DNA from: a bacterium HR30
Lineage (GTDB): Bacteria; Desulfobacterota; Binatia; HRBIN30
Direction: 5' to 3'
Assembly: GCA_002898795.1 (NCBI GenBank)
Contig: BEIG01000013.1
Coordinates: forward strand, 1 to 47,627
Length of the DNA stretch: 47,627 nucleotides
The position numbers were made by a program, and so were the translations under genes. This document shows, piece after piece, positions 9,266 through 17,024 of the stretch. The notes under the pieces were generated by a model. That model did no database searches. It had not been told where the DNA came from and worked only from the letters and a program-made list of their open reading frames with translations. Position 1 is the first letter of the stretch, and each line of letters starts with the position of its first letter.

Positions 9266-9673
9266 TTAGATTGCGACTCCGGCTCGGAAACACGGGCTCC
9301 CTTCGCTACCTTACCGCCGTTATGGGGAAACGGGCCCGGACCTGCCCGACAATGCCTCACGCGCAAGGGTTTGCCCCGCTGTAGCGTGGTCCGGGGCAGT
9401 GAAGCCCACACAAGAAAGCTCCCTCGCCGAGCCTTTCCTCGAAGGTCCAGGTAATCCCGTCCCCAAGCCTGAGTCGGTCGGCTCGCCCGCGGGCCCTCGG
9501 TTTTCGTTTTCGCCCCTAGAGGACCCAGACTCCAAGGCGGCCTCGCCCCTTAATTCGGGAAACGCACATGAGGGAGTGCCTCTGTCGAAGCACTCCCTCA
9601 TCACGCGTTAGGCAAGGTCGACTGAGACCGCGGCACAAATGCGGTCAACGAAGTGGCGAGGGCGAAGCGCTCT
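9266..9673. other. Intergenic stretch between converging genes
   Basis: About 400 bases between the patatin stop and the 43-aa membrane protein stop. Apart from the strong hairpin at 9568-9601 I see nothing I can support. A short plus-strand frame from GTG 9399 is rich in Pro, Ser and Gly with no domain, and I do not call it. Confidence 0.5.
9568..9601. terminator. Strong hairpin between converging genes, terminator-like
   Basis: Perfect 12-bp stem ATGAGGGAGTGC (9568-9579) and GCACTCCCTCAT (9590-9601), 10-base loop, with a further ACGC/GCGT pair outside. No T-run follows on either strand, so it is not a textbook intrinsic terminator, but its place between converging genes suggests a bidirectional transcription end. 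Confidence 0.5.
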
Positions 9674-9805
9674 TTATCCGATCAACCATTTCACTGCGAC
9701 CACCGCCAAAGCCGGGAGGACGATGAGGAAGAGAACGATGCGAAATACCACCGCGAGCCCAGACGGCGCATTTTCCTGGCGCGTCTCTTTCTCCTTATCG
9801 CTCAT
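9674..9805 (-). CDS. Small single-span membrane protein (43 aa), unknown function
   Basis: I read an ATG at 9805 and a TAA at 9676-9674. The 43-residue product starts with a charged head (MSDKEKETRQENAPSGL) and continues with one long hydrophobic stretch (roughly residues 17-41, including VVFRIVLFLIVLPALAVVAV) ending KWLIG. Its first 11 bases overlap the end of the upstream PH-like gene (ATGAGCGATAA), a typical coupling arrangement. A charged N-terminus and a single transmembrane helix fit an inner-membrane micro-protein. The pairing with a PH-like protein suggests the two act together. No family recognised. Confidence 0.62.
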   Translation of the reverse strand: MSDKEKETRQENAPSGLAVVFRIVLFLIVLPALAVVAVKWLIG

Positions 9806-10151
9806 GGGCGTCCTCCGACTGCTGAGCAGCTAAGCGTCCTTGCAAAAAGCCGATGATTTGATCGAAGGCCGCCGTTGACTCCGGAGGGTACATAATGGTC
9901 AGAACCCGACCGCCCGAGCCTTCGGCAAACTGTATTTGCAAAAGGTTGGCACTTGGGTTGGGCATGGACCGGAGTGCGACTAGGCTCGAAAGCGGAAATC
10001 GCTCTACCTTGCCCCAACGGCGTATAATGCCGGCTTTGGCTGTGATCAGTTGGTCCTCGGTCAGCGCAACTGCTAGCCCAAAGCCCTCCGCACTCACGCG
10101 GATTGCCGAACGTTCTACCTCTTCGAATAAAAAGTCCAAATGCTTAGACAT
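9795..10151 (-). CDS. Small protein with PH-like (bacterial pleckstrin-type) fold, unknown function
   Basis: 118 residues from ATG at 10151, chosen because GAGAGGAG lies six bases upstream; a longer in-frame extension to 10214 lacks such a site. The pattern LTEDQLITAKAGI, then FPLSSLVALRSM, LLQIQF and a final helix TAAFDQIIGFLQGRL follows the strand order of bacterial PH domains, with the C-terminal capping helix. No signal peptide or membrane span. The gene overlaps the 43-aa membrane protein gene by 11 bases. The fold call is my reading of the pattern, not a search result; binding partner unknown. Confidence 0.65.
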   Translation of the reverse strand: MSKHLDFLFEEVERSAIRVSAEGFGLAVALTEDQLITAKAGIIRRWGKVERFPLSSLVALRSMPNPSANLLQIQFAEGSGGRVLTIMYPPESTAAFDQIIGFLQGRLAAQQSEDAHER

Positions 10152-10337
10152 GGAAGCTCCTCTCCTATCCAGGGAAATCCGATACGGAGGCTGAAGCCCG
10201 AGGTCGAGCAGCAAGTTCCTCCTCCGCCCTCATCGGGCGTCGGCGGAGAAAGCGAAGCAGGAGTGGACAGCTTTGAACTGCCACATAGCGACGCACGCCC
10301 TCGTGGCTCAGCACTCGAGCAAACGTTGCTCAGCGCC

Positions 10338-10715
10338 CTAGGCGACGGAGCTTACGTCGGAGGGATCTTCGGGTCGGGAACGAGGTAGCGCGAGCCGCAA
10401 CAACCGGCGTACCAAGCGGTTCCGATCCTTCGCAAGAAGCAAACGCTGCTTCTCCCGATCGCAAACCTTCGGGGAAACCGCGGCCATCTCCCTTACCCCA
10501 CCGAGAAACCGGGAGAACCGCGTTTCCGGCTGCCGCATCACCTCCCGAGCCTCGGGGGCTCTTGGACCCCAGACGAGATCGTCTTGCGCCACGGAGGAAA
10601 TCACCTCGCTCCGGCGGTGATGCCGCAATTGGTCCTTCGCCGCCCACACTCGCTGACCAGCGACGTTGGCCGCGAGGCAGACTAAAACGAGAATGATCCG
10701 CAGTCCCTTGTCCAA
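10338..10715 (-). CDS. Secreted protein of unknown function, TTG start
   Basis: 125 residues. The start is TTG at 10715, supported by GGGAGAG seven bases upstream; no ATG in frame gives a better model. The N-terminus is a clear Sec signal peptide (Lys3, Arg6, then IILVLVCLAANVAG, cleavage probably after VWAA). The mature part is basic, with arginine-rich helices (RNRLVRRLLRLALPRSR near 99-115) and no recognised domain. It is upstream of the PH-like/membrane micro-protein pair in the same direction, about 190 bases away, so the three might share a transcript. Function unknown; the signal peptide is the main reason to believe it is real. Confidence 0.6.
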   Translation of the reverse strand: MDKGLRIILVLVCLAANVAGQRVWAAKDQLRHHRRSEVISSVAQDDLVWGPRAPEAREVMRQPETRFSRFLGGVREMAAVSPKVCDREKQRLLLAKDRNRLVRRLLRLALPRSRPEDPSDVSSVA

Positions 10716-11246
10716 GCGAAAACTCTCCCTAGCGGTGTGAGGAAATTCGGCAAGGTGTCACGAGAAGTCGGCCGTAAACAGGGCACGGGCGCCGTGCAAC
10801 GGACCGATGGCACCAGGCCCCCCCACGCCCCCAAATCTGCGGCGGCAGTTCATTCGCAAACAAAGGCAGCGTTTTTAGGCGGCGCTACCAAGCCCCCTCA
10901 ATTGGCTGAAAGCCTCCTGTACCACTGCGGGTTTCTCCAAACCCAATTCCCCCAACCGGCGTCCGCGCCGCTGCGGCCACAGCGAAGCGCCTTTCCGAAG
11001 AGTCACGTAAGGTTCCATATCTGCGCACTTCCGCACCGAACGAGCGGCCTCTGCATTGTGGGAGGGAGCTCGTCCACGCTCGGCCACATTCCGAGCGCGG
11101 CTGGGCCGTGCCCATCCACCCGGAAAGGCTTAGCCGGCACTCACCGAAAAGCCCTGGCGGCTCAGGGCGCCTGCCGCCTGTATCCTTGGGCTCCCTGAAA
11201 CTCGCAAAGCGAGCCGTCGCTCAGAGCGCTACTTGGGCAAGGGTAC
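10716..11246. other. Intergenic stretch without a supported gene
   Basis: 530 bases upstream of the secreted-protein gene and downstream of the thiolase, both on the minus strand. Open frames here are low in complexity, with no ribosome-binding site. I see a short hairpin GGGTTT-CTCC-AAACCC (10929-10944) and several GC-rich dyads around 11150-11215, none with a T-run. No tRNA found by eye. Confidence 0.45.
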
Positions 11247-12386
11247 TCAAACGCGCTCGATGATCGTGGCGATGCCCATGCCCATGCCGATGCACATGGT
11301 CACTAGACCGAAACGCTTGTTTTGCCGTTCGAGTTCGTCGAGCACTGTGCCGATCAGCATGGCCCCCGTGGCGCCTAGCGGATGCCCCAGCGCGATGGCG
11401 CCGCCATTAACGTTCACCGTAGCCGGATCCATGCCCGTCTCCCGCATGACGCAAAGCGGTACGGAGGCAAAGGCCTCGTTGATTTCGATGAGGTCGATGT
11501 CCTCGATTTTCATACCGGCCTTGGCCAACACCTTTTTCGTCGCAGGAATGGGGCCAGTAAGCATGAGGATGGGGTCCGACCCAACGATCATTTGTTCGAC
11601 AATGCGCGCCCGCGGGCGAAGCCCGAGTTCCTTTGCCTTTTTCTCCGAGGCGATGAGAACCGCGGCTGCGCCGTCGACGATGCCACTGGAGTTTCCTGCA
11701 GTAATTTTCCCACCAGGTTTGAAGCTCGGCTGCAGTGCCAGCAACCCTTCCAAGGTCGACTGTGGGCGTACGTGCTCGTCGGTGTCGAACAGGCGCGACT
11801 CGCCATTTTGCGTCACGGGCACTGGCACGATGCTCTTCTTGAACCTCCCCTCTTGGATCGCCCGCCATGCCTTTTGCTGGCTCCCCAGGGCAAACTCATC
11901 GAGCTCCTCGCGGCTCAAATTCCACTTCTCCGCAACCAGCTCGGCAGACAAACCTTGGGGGATAAGGTTGTATTTGTCCAGAAGAGAAGACGGTAGCGGC
12001 CCCATGTCCGAGCCCATGGGCACCCGCGTCATACTTTCCACACCGCCCGCCACCACGAGGTCCTGCGCTCCGGAACGCACGGACATGGCGGCAAAGTTCA
12101 CCGCTTGCTGCCCGGACCCGCAAAAGCGGTTGAGGGTCACCGCTGGGATTTCCACCGGCCAACCTGCAGCCAGTACGGCACCGCGCGCGATGTTCGTCCC
12201 TTGTTCACCCGTTTCCGTCACGCAGCCAATGACGACGTCCTCGATGTGTGCCGGATCGAGGTCATTTCGCTCTACGATCGCACGCAGCGGCACGCACAAG
12301 AGGTCGATCGGATGTACTTCGGCTAAACTCCCCTTGCGCCTGCCGCGCGGGGTACGACACGCGTCGATAATCAAGGCTTCGTTCAT
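11247..12386 (-). CDS. Acetyl-CoA acetyltransferase / 3-ketoacyl-CoA thiolase
   Basis: 379 residues, ATG at 12386 with GGAGGA ten bases upstream. Thiolase features in order: nucleophile Cys89 in NRFCGSGQQA, GNSSGIVDGAAA, NEAFA, the catalytic His335 in GGAIALGHPLGATGA, and the second catalytic Cys365. The C-terminal loop reads CIGMGMG where many thiolases have CIGGGMG. It cleaves 3-ketoacyl-CoA or condenses two acetyl-CoA in the cytoplasm. The gene stands alone, 88 bases after the M48 protease gene in the same direction. Together with the CoA-transferase (15641-16849), EtfAB and the quinone oxidoreductase it suggests acyl-CoA catabolism. Chain-length preference cannot be read. Confidence 0.94.
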   Translation of the reverse strand: MNEALIIDACRTPRGRRKGSLAEVHPIDLLCVPLRAIVERNDLDPAHIEDVVIGCVTETGEQGTNIARGAVLAAGWPVEIPAVTLNRFCGSGQQAVNFAAMSVRSGAQDLVVAGGVESMTRVPMGSDMGPLPSSLLDKYNLIPQGLSAELVAEKWNLSREELDEFALGSQQKAWRAIQEGRFKKSIVPVPVTQNGESRLFDTDEHVRPQSTLEGLLALQPSFKPGGKITAGNSSGIVDGAAAVLIASEKKAKELGLRPRARIVEQMIVGSDPILMLTGPIPATKKVLAKAGMKIEDIDLIEINEAFASVPLCVMRETGMDPATVNVNGGAIALGHPLGATGAMLIGTVLDELERQNKRFGLVTMCIGMGMGIATIIERV

Positions 12387-12474
12387 GAAAGCACAGTCCT
12401 CCGGATAAAGAGTGTTTCTTTGGGTGCTGCCAGGGCGACATCATTGAGTCAAGGAAGGGGTAGATCGCCCTGGA

Positions 12475-13848
12475 TCATCGCCGCATGCTGCGCAGCTCTA
12501 CAAGCACCTCGCGAATTTCCACACCGCGCTCGCTATCCTCTGGCCATAAGGGCAAGGCGCGTTCCCAATACCGTAAAGCCTGCTCTAGATCGCCGCGAAG
12601 ATAAGCCGCACGCCCCAGGTAATAGAGGCCTTTTGCCTCCTCTCCGCGGCGGCCAGCCAAGGTCCCCAAGGCTTGGGTCGCCTCCTCGAAATTTGGCACC
12701 AAGGCCACTGCACGATCGAGCGCCAGCTCCGCGGCAACCTCATCTCCGACGCCCCTGAGAGCTTGCGCCAGTTCATAATGAGCTACGGCATCTTGAGGGT
12801 CCACTTGCACCGCCCGCCGTAGCCACTCCACAGCCTTGGCCGGCTCTCTGCGCGCCAACCATGCGCGACCCATTTCGCGCTCGACATTGCCTAGGCCTAA
12901 CTCTCGCGCCTTCTCGAAGGCGTTGGTGGCAAGGTCCGGCTGTCCGGCGAACAACAGCGCAAGCCCCAGCAAATAGTGCCGAGTCGGATCCGTGGGTTGG
13001 TCATGGACACGGCGGCGGTACCATTCGACCACGTCGCCCGCTGGCTCGAGCAGGGTCCGCAACCTGACTTGGACCCTTGCCAGCAAAAGATTCGGCGGCC
13101 GCTCCTGCGCCCGTTCCCAGCCGTGTTCGCGTAGTAGCGACTCCAAATTGCTCAGTCGCACCTCGGTCAATGGGTGAGAGAGCAAGTACGGCGTCGCCGC
13201 AGCCGCGGAGGTTCGTTGGTCTTCCGCTAGCTTGCGGAAGAATTGCAGCATGCCGCGGGGATCGAAGCCCGCCTCTCGCATAAAGCGTGCCCCTTGATAA
13301 TCGGCTTCCTGCTCGAACTCGCGCTGGTACTGCAACTGCTTCGCCGCCTGCAGCGCCACCGCCCCTGCGCCCACCGCGGGTTGCACGGTCGACAGCAACA
13401 TTCCAAGCAAGCTCGTGTAGTTCAGGAGCTGTGTTGCTTCCTGTTGCCGCGCAAGATGGTGGGAGTGGATGTGCGCAATTTCATGGCCCAGTACTCCGGC
13501 CACTTCGTCGTCCGATTCCGCCCGCAGCAACAGTCCCGCATTCACATAGATGACCCCGCCAGGAACGGCGAAAGCGTTTACCCGCCCGTCGCGAGTCACG
13601 TAGAAGCGGTACGGGATCGGCTGCGATCCCAGGACAGCAACGATCCGGCCACCGATGCGGTTAACATACTCCAGCACCTCCACGTCGGACACGAGTGGCA
13701 ACCGCGCCCGTGCTTGCAGCTCGAAGCGTCGACCGAGACGAATCTCCTCACTCGTAGACCAGGCGCTCCCCCAGGCCCGCGCAGCGCCTAGCCATGGCCC
13801 AACCAGAACCGTTACCACGACAAGAGACAATGCTCGAACACCACTCAT
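12475..13848 (-). CDS. M48 family zinc metalloprotease with C-terminal TPR repeats, BepA-like
   Basis: 457 residues from ATG 13848, chosen because it overlaps the stop of the upstream 70-aa gene as ATGA and begins a signal peptide (MSGVRALSLVVVTVLVG, cleavage near GAARAWG). The zinc site is intact: HEIAH at 122-126 and Glu181 in FEQEADYQGARFM. From about residue 290 to 440 there are tetratricopeptide-type repeats (YLLGLALLFAGQPDLATNAF, AVEWLRRAVQVDPQDAVAHY, ALRYWERALPLWP). This architecture is that of BepA/YfgC, a periplasmic protease and chaperone for outer-membrane protein assembly. Last gene of a minus-strand operon with trmJ. Confidence 0.92.
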   Translation of the reverse strand: MSGVRALSLVVVTVLVGPWLGAARAWGSAWSTSEEIRLGRRFELQARARLPLVSDVEVLEYVNRIGGRIVAVLGSQPIPYRFYVTRDGRVNAFAVPGGVIYVNAGLLLRAESDDEVAGVLGHEIAHIHSHHLARQQEATQLLNYTSLLGMLLSTVQPAVGAGAVALQAAKQLQYQREFEQEADYQGARFMREAGFDPRGMLQFFRKLAEDQRTSAAAATPYLLSHPLTEVRLSNLESLLREHGWERAQERPPNLLLARVQVRLRTLLEPAGDVVEWYRRRVHDQPTDPTRHYLLGLALLFAGQPDLATNAFEKARELGLGNVEREMGRAWLARREPAKAVEWLRRAVQVDPQDAVAHYELAQALRGVGDEVAAELALDRAVALVPNFEEATQALGTLAGRRGEEAKGLYYLGRAAYLRGDLEQALRYWERALPLWPEDSERGVEIREVLVELRSMRR

Positions 13849-14057
13849 GGACACCGCTCGGCATAACGGAGCAAAGCTCCAAGCACGTTCACGCGGCGCT
13901 GCCAAACCTCCCGTTCGAAACCTTGGCTAACGTCGTACATGCGCTGCGCGTACGCGTAGTTGCACTCGAGGATCTTGACACACTGCTGGTGCACCCCACG
14001 ACGATACTCTCGCTGGCGACGTTCGAGCAGTTGCTGAAATGGAATGATGATGGCCAT
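13845..14057 (-). CDS. Conserved-looking 70-aa helical protein, unknown function
   Basis: 70 residues, ATG at 14057 with GAGAG seven bases upstream. It is placed 16 bases after trmJ and its TGA overlaps the ATG of the M48 protease gene (ATGA at 13848-13845), so expression of the two is coupled. The sequence is strongly helical and charged (QLLERRQREYRRGVHQQC, then CNYAYAQRMYDVSQGFEREV), with three cysteines and no membrane span or signal peptide. I do not recognise a family. Tight spacing on both sides and lack of stops make it a real gene rather than a chance frame. Confidence 0.72.
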   Translation of the reverse strand: MAIIIPFQQLLERRQREYRRGVHQQCVKILECNYAYAQRMYDVSQGFEREVWQRRVNVLGALLRYAERCP

Positions 14058-14073
14058 ACAACCACTCTCGGAG

Positions 14074-14850
14074 TTAACGTTCCTCCACAGCTCGAGCGGC
14101 GCCCTGCAGGTGCTTTTCCTTCATCACCTGCCAGCCCCCGTCGCCATACCACTGGATCTGCCGTGCTAGCCCCAACAAAATTTTCACGTCGCGCTTTTCT
14201 AAACCCGCGCGCCCGAGAAAACGCCGGAACGCAAACAGGATATGGTCGGGATTCTGCGGGTGGGCGTAACCGATCCGCAAAAATGCTTCACGGAGTCTTT
14301 GAAACATAAACTCCACGTCGCGCGCCGGCGCTAGATCCCGTGCCGGCTCGGTTGCGGCTTCTGCCTGCGCAGCCAGGAACAGCTCGTAGCACACGATCAT
14401 CACTGCTTGGGCCAGGTTTAAGGAAGGATACTCCGGCGAAGCCGGAATCGTTAGCAAGCGGTGGCAGAGTTTAATGTCCTCGTTGGAAAGGCCGTGATCC
14501 TCGGGTCCGAACACAACGGACACCGTATTGCGTTGGGCGGTCGCTACAAGTTCGGGAGCAAGCTGGCGCACCGTGCCGGTGGGGGTGCGGTACAGCCCAG
14601 CGCGACAAGTGGTACCGACAACCAGTCCGCAGTTGCTCACCGCTTCCGCAAGATCGCCGGTGACGCGCATCCGATCCAAGATATCGGCCGCGTGCACAGC
14701 CATGGCTCGCATCCAAAAGCGGTTGCGGAACCGAGGCTGCACCAGCACCAGGTCTCGGAGTCCCATGTTTTTCATCGCACGCGCCACGGCTCCGACGTTC
14801 GCCGCCCCCGCGGGCCGTACGAGCACGATACGCACGCCGTCTAAGTTCAT
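14074..14850 (-). CDS. trmJ: tRNA (cytidine/uridine-2'-O-)-methyltransferase, TrmJ-type SPOUT enzyme
   Basis: 258 residues from ATG 14850; in-frame ATGs at 14886 and 14907 would add 12 or 19 residues, but none has a good ribosome-binding site and the protein family begins at about this position (MNLDGVRIVLVRPAGAANVG). SPOUT knot motifs are present: NVGAVARAMKNMGL, VVFGPEDHGLSNEDI, and IPASPEYPSLNLAQAV. TrmJ methylates the 2'-hydroxyl at position 32 of the anticodon loop using S-adenosylmethionine. A C-terminal extension (from about 185) with a helical RNA-binding look is usual. Neighbours: HAD-like gene upstream, the 70-aa gene downstream by 16 bases. Confidence 0.92.
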   Translation of the reverse strand: MNLDGVRIVLVRPAGAANVGAVARAMKNMGLRDLVLVQPRFRNRFWMRAMAVHAADILDRMRVTGDLAEAVSNCGLVVGTTCRAGLYRTPTGTVRQLAPELVATAQRNTVSVVFGPEDHGLSNEDIKLCHRLLTIPASPEYPSLNLAQAVMIVCYELFLAAQAEAATEPARDLAPARDVEFMFQRLREAFLRIGYAHPQNPDHILFAFRRFLGRAGLEKRDVKILLGLARQIQWYGDGGWQVMKEKHLQGAARAVEER

Positions 14851-14930
14851 GTTTTTTGTGTTTAGCACAGCCTTGTTTTGCAGCATGCCCGCTAGAGCCC
14901 CCTTCATAGCCGCATCGCTTCAAGAAGCTT

Positions 14931-15686
14931 CTACTGCACGTCGAAGCAAGCGAGCACAGCTTCCAAACTGTGGATCCGCCCACTTGCTGGAGGTTGGCTC
15001 CGATCGATCCACAGCGCGCGCATGCCCGCAGCTTGTGCTCCCAAAACGTCCTCCCGCCAAGAGTCGCCCACGTGAACAGCCTGCTCTGGGCGAACCCGTA
15101 ACGGCGCCAAAGCTCGGAAGAAGATCTCAGGCGCCGGTTTCGCCGCCCCCGCTCGGCTGGAGACGACAATGGCGTCGAATCGCGGGGCAAGGCCCAAGTC
15201 AGCACAAACCCGGAATAAGCGCGCGTCGAAATTGGAAACTACACAACGGCGGATGCCTCGCCGCTCGAGTTCCGACAAGGTCGGTACCACGTCGGAAAAC
15301 ACGCGCCAGGCCTCGCCACCACCGTAGAAGCGAAATAAATCCGTAAATATTCGATTGACAGTCGCCCAGGGGACTCCCGCAAACACGGCTCGGACGACCT
15401 CGCGCCACCACTCCTGCTCCAGATGAGACACTGCCTCCTCCCCCAGGTCGGGAAAACAAAGCGGTGGGGCGTTGCCGTAAGCCTCGCGGAAGCGCGCCTC
15501 CAGCAGCTCGGGGTCCAACCGAACCCCGTGTTGCCGGGCAATCCGCGCGTAGGTCTGCCCCACCGGTTCGCGCGGTTCGATCAGGGTTCCTACCGCATCG
15601 AACGTGACCGCCAACAGTGGCTGGTGGCGTGGAGCTTGGGTTAAGGAATGACCTGCTGCTCCTTTAGCTGCGCAATCTCTTCCCAC
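14931..15686 (-). CDS. HAD-superfamily hydrolase, HDHD3/REG-2-like
   Basis: Up to 251 residues from GTG 15686, which would overlap the CoA-transferase gene by 46 bases; a TTG at 15614 just before the core (LAVTFDAVGTL) is a plausible shorter start. HAD motifs in order: FDAVGTL (Asp30 nucleophile), VVSNFDARL (motif II), Lys in GAAKPAPEIF (motif III), and HVGDSWREDVLGAQAAGM (motif IV). The residue two after the nucleophile is Val instead of the usual Asp, a feature of the REG-2/HDHD3 branch, so phosphatase activity may be altered. Cytoplasmic, substrate unknown. Sits between the CoA-transferase and trmJ. Confidence 0.86.
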   Translation of the reverse strand: MGRDCAAKGAAGHSLTQAPRHQPLLAVTFDAVGTLIEPREPVGQTYARIARQHGVRLDPELLEARFREAYGNAPPLCFPDLGEEAVSHLEQEWWREVVRAVFAGVPWATVNRIFTDLFRFYGGGEAWRVFSDVVPTLSELERRGIRRCVVSNFDARLFRVCADLGLAPRFDAIVVSSRAGAAKPAPEIFFRALAPLRVRPEQAVHVGDSWREDVLGAQAAGMRALWIDRSQPPASGRIHSLEAVLACFDVQ

Positions 15687-16849
15687 GTGTACCCGTGTTC
15701 GAGCAGGACTTGCTCCGTATCTTGCCCCATCTCGGGGGCAACGCGCCGTACGTCCGTGGGCTCCAGGTCAAACTGCACAGGGCTCGAAGCAACCTGAAAC
15801 GGGCCGTACTGCGGGTGAATGTAGTCAACCAGGTAGCCGTTCGCTTTCACCTGCGGGTCTTCCAAAACCTCGAGCGGTGTTTGCACCGGGGCGTGCAACG
15901 TATCGAACTGCAGCAGCCGTTCGATCCAAGCCGCACGTGGCCGCGTGGCAAAATGGCGATCGAGCTCCCGAACCAGCTCTTGGCGCACGGATTCGTCAAC
16001 CCACCGTGGCAGCGGATAAGTCTCCAAGAGGTCTGGCCGTTCCACCGCCTTGCAAAATTCTTCCCAGTGCCGCACGGGCGTGAGCATCATGAGCATAAGC
16101 CACTTGCCATCCTGACACAGGTAAGTGTTCATCAGGGGGTTCGGGGCCCGGCTGCGGTCGCCGTGTGGAAGCTCATGCCCTAAAGCCCGGGCTGCAAGAA
16201 TATCCGGGGCCATGAGCCACACCGCCGTGCCAAGCAACGACACGTCAACCACACTCGGCTTCCCGGTTTTCTCCCGGTGGTACAAGGCGGCGGCGATGCC
16301 GCCGGCAATAAACGTGGCACCAATCGTGTCGCCAAACGCTGCCCGCTGCATGATCGGAGGTTTCCCCGGCTCGGTTAGCATGTGCGCGACCGCGCCTCGG
16401 CACCAAAACGACCCAGCATCGAAACCACCACGTTCGGCCTCCGGACCCAACGGCCCCTGGCCTGTGCCACGCGCGTAAATCAGCCGCGGGTTCACCTGCC
16501 GCAAATCCTCGACGTCGATTTTCAACCGCTTGCGTGCTGCGGGTAAAAAATTAGTTAGGAAGACGTCGGCCGTTTCCACGAGCCGATACAGCACCTCTCG
16601 TCCTCGCTCGGAGTTCAGGTCGAGCCCGACACTACGCTTATTACGGCTTCCGTTCTCGATGAAAAAGTTCACCCCCTTCGCTCCGGGAACCATCCCTGAG
16701 TGGATGAGCCCTCGCAAGGGGTCGCCTCGCACCGGATGCTCGATCTTGATCACGTCCACTCCCCAGTCGGCGAGCACGGTTCCCGCACCGGGCACGAAAA
16801 ACCACTCGGCCACTTCGATGAGTCGCACGCCTTCTAGTACCTTTCGCAT
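15641..16849 (-). CDS. Class III CoA-transferase, CaiB/BaiF family
   Basis: 402 residues from ATG 16849, chosen because GGGAGGT is three to four bases upstream; a longer frame to 16930 lacks a site. The N-terminal VRLIEVAEWFFVPGAGTVLADWGVDVIKIEHP block and DLNSERGREVLYRLVETADVF are typical of the family. Asp144 in GGFDAGSFW is the expected covalent CoA-carrier aspartate. It moves CoA between carboxylic acids in the cytoplasm (formyl-, carnitine-, bile-acid- or benzylsuccinyl-type reactions). First gene of the minus-strand run to the M48 protease and divergent from the stress-protein gene. The true acid substrate cannot be read. Confidence 0.93.
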   Translation of the reverse strand: MRKVLEGVRLIEVAEWFFVPGAGTVLADWGVDVIKIEHPVRGDPLRGLIHSGMVPGAKGVNFFIENGSRNKRSVGLDLNSERGREVLYRLVETADVFLTNFLPAARKRLKIDVEDLRQVNPRLIYARGTGQGPLGPEAERGGFDAGSFWCRGAVAHMLTEPGKPPIMQRAAFGDTIGATFIAGGIAAALYHREKTGKPSVVDVSLLGTAVWLMAPDILAARALGHELPHGDRSRAPNPLMNTYLCQDGKWLMLMMLTPVRHWEEFCKAVERPDLLETYPLPRWVDESVRQELVRELDRHFATRPRAAWIERLLQFDTLHAPVQTPLEVLEDPQVKANGYLVDYIHPQYGPFQVASSPVQFDLEPTDVRRVAPEMGQDTEQVLLEHGYTWEEIAQLKEQQVIP

Positions 16850-16886
16850 GGATACCTCCCGGCAAACCCAACCCTGCCACAGTTCC

Positions 16887-16901
16887 TGGCACGTTTGAAG
16901 C
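16887..16901 (+). promoter_or_regulatory. Sigma54-like -24/-12 element upstream of the stress-protein gene
   Basis: TGGCACG at 16887-16893 with GG (-24) at 16888-16889 and GC (-12) at 16900-16901, exactly ten bases between, the sigma54 spacing. The -12 half is AAGC rather than TTGC. It points at the universal stress protein gene (start 17025), predicting a leader of about 110 bases. Sequence match only; could be chance in GC-rich DNA. Confidence 0.33.
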
Positions 16902-17024
16902 GAGGCGGCCCGCCCCGCCACTCTGGGCACTGGAGCTCGCTAGCCCCCAAAACATCAAGGAGACGCCACGCAAAGGGAGTCCCGCCAGCTTCGACTTGTG
17001 CTATGGCCGAAATCGGAGGTGGAC

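Noticed and set aside
9320-9345. Cobalamin-box-like GGACCTGCCC
   Set aside because: Only the last part of the B12 box resembles it; the rest of the aptamer is missing and no plus-strand gene follows.
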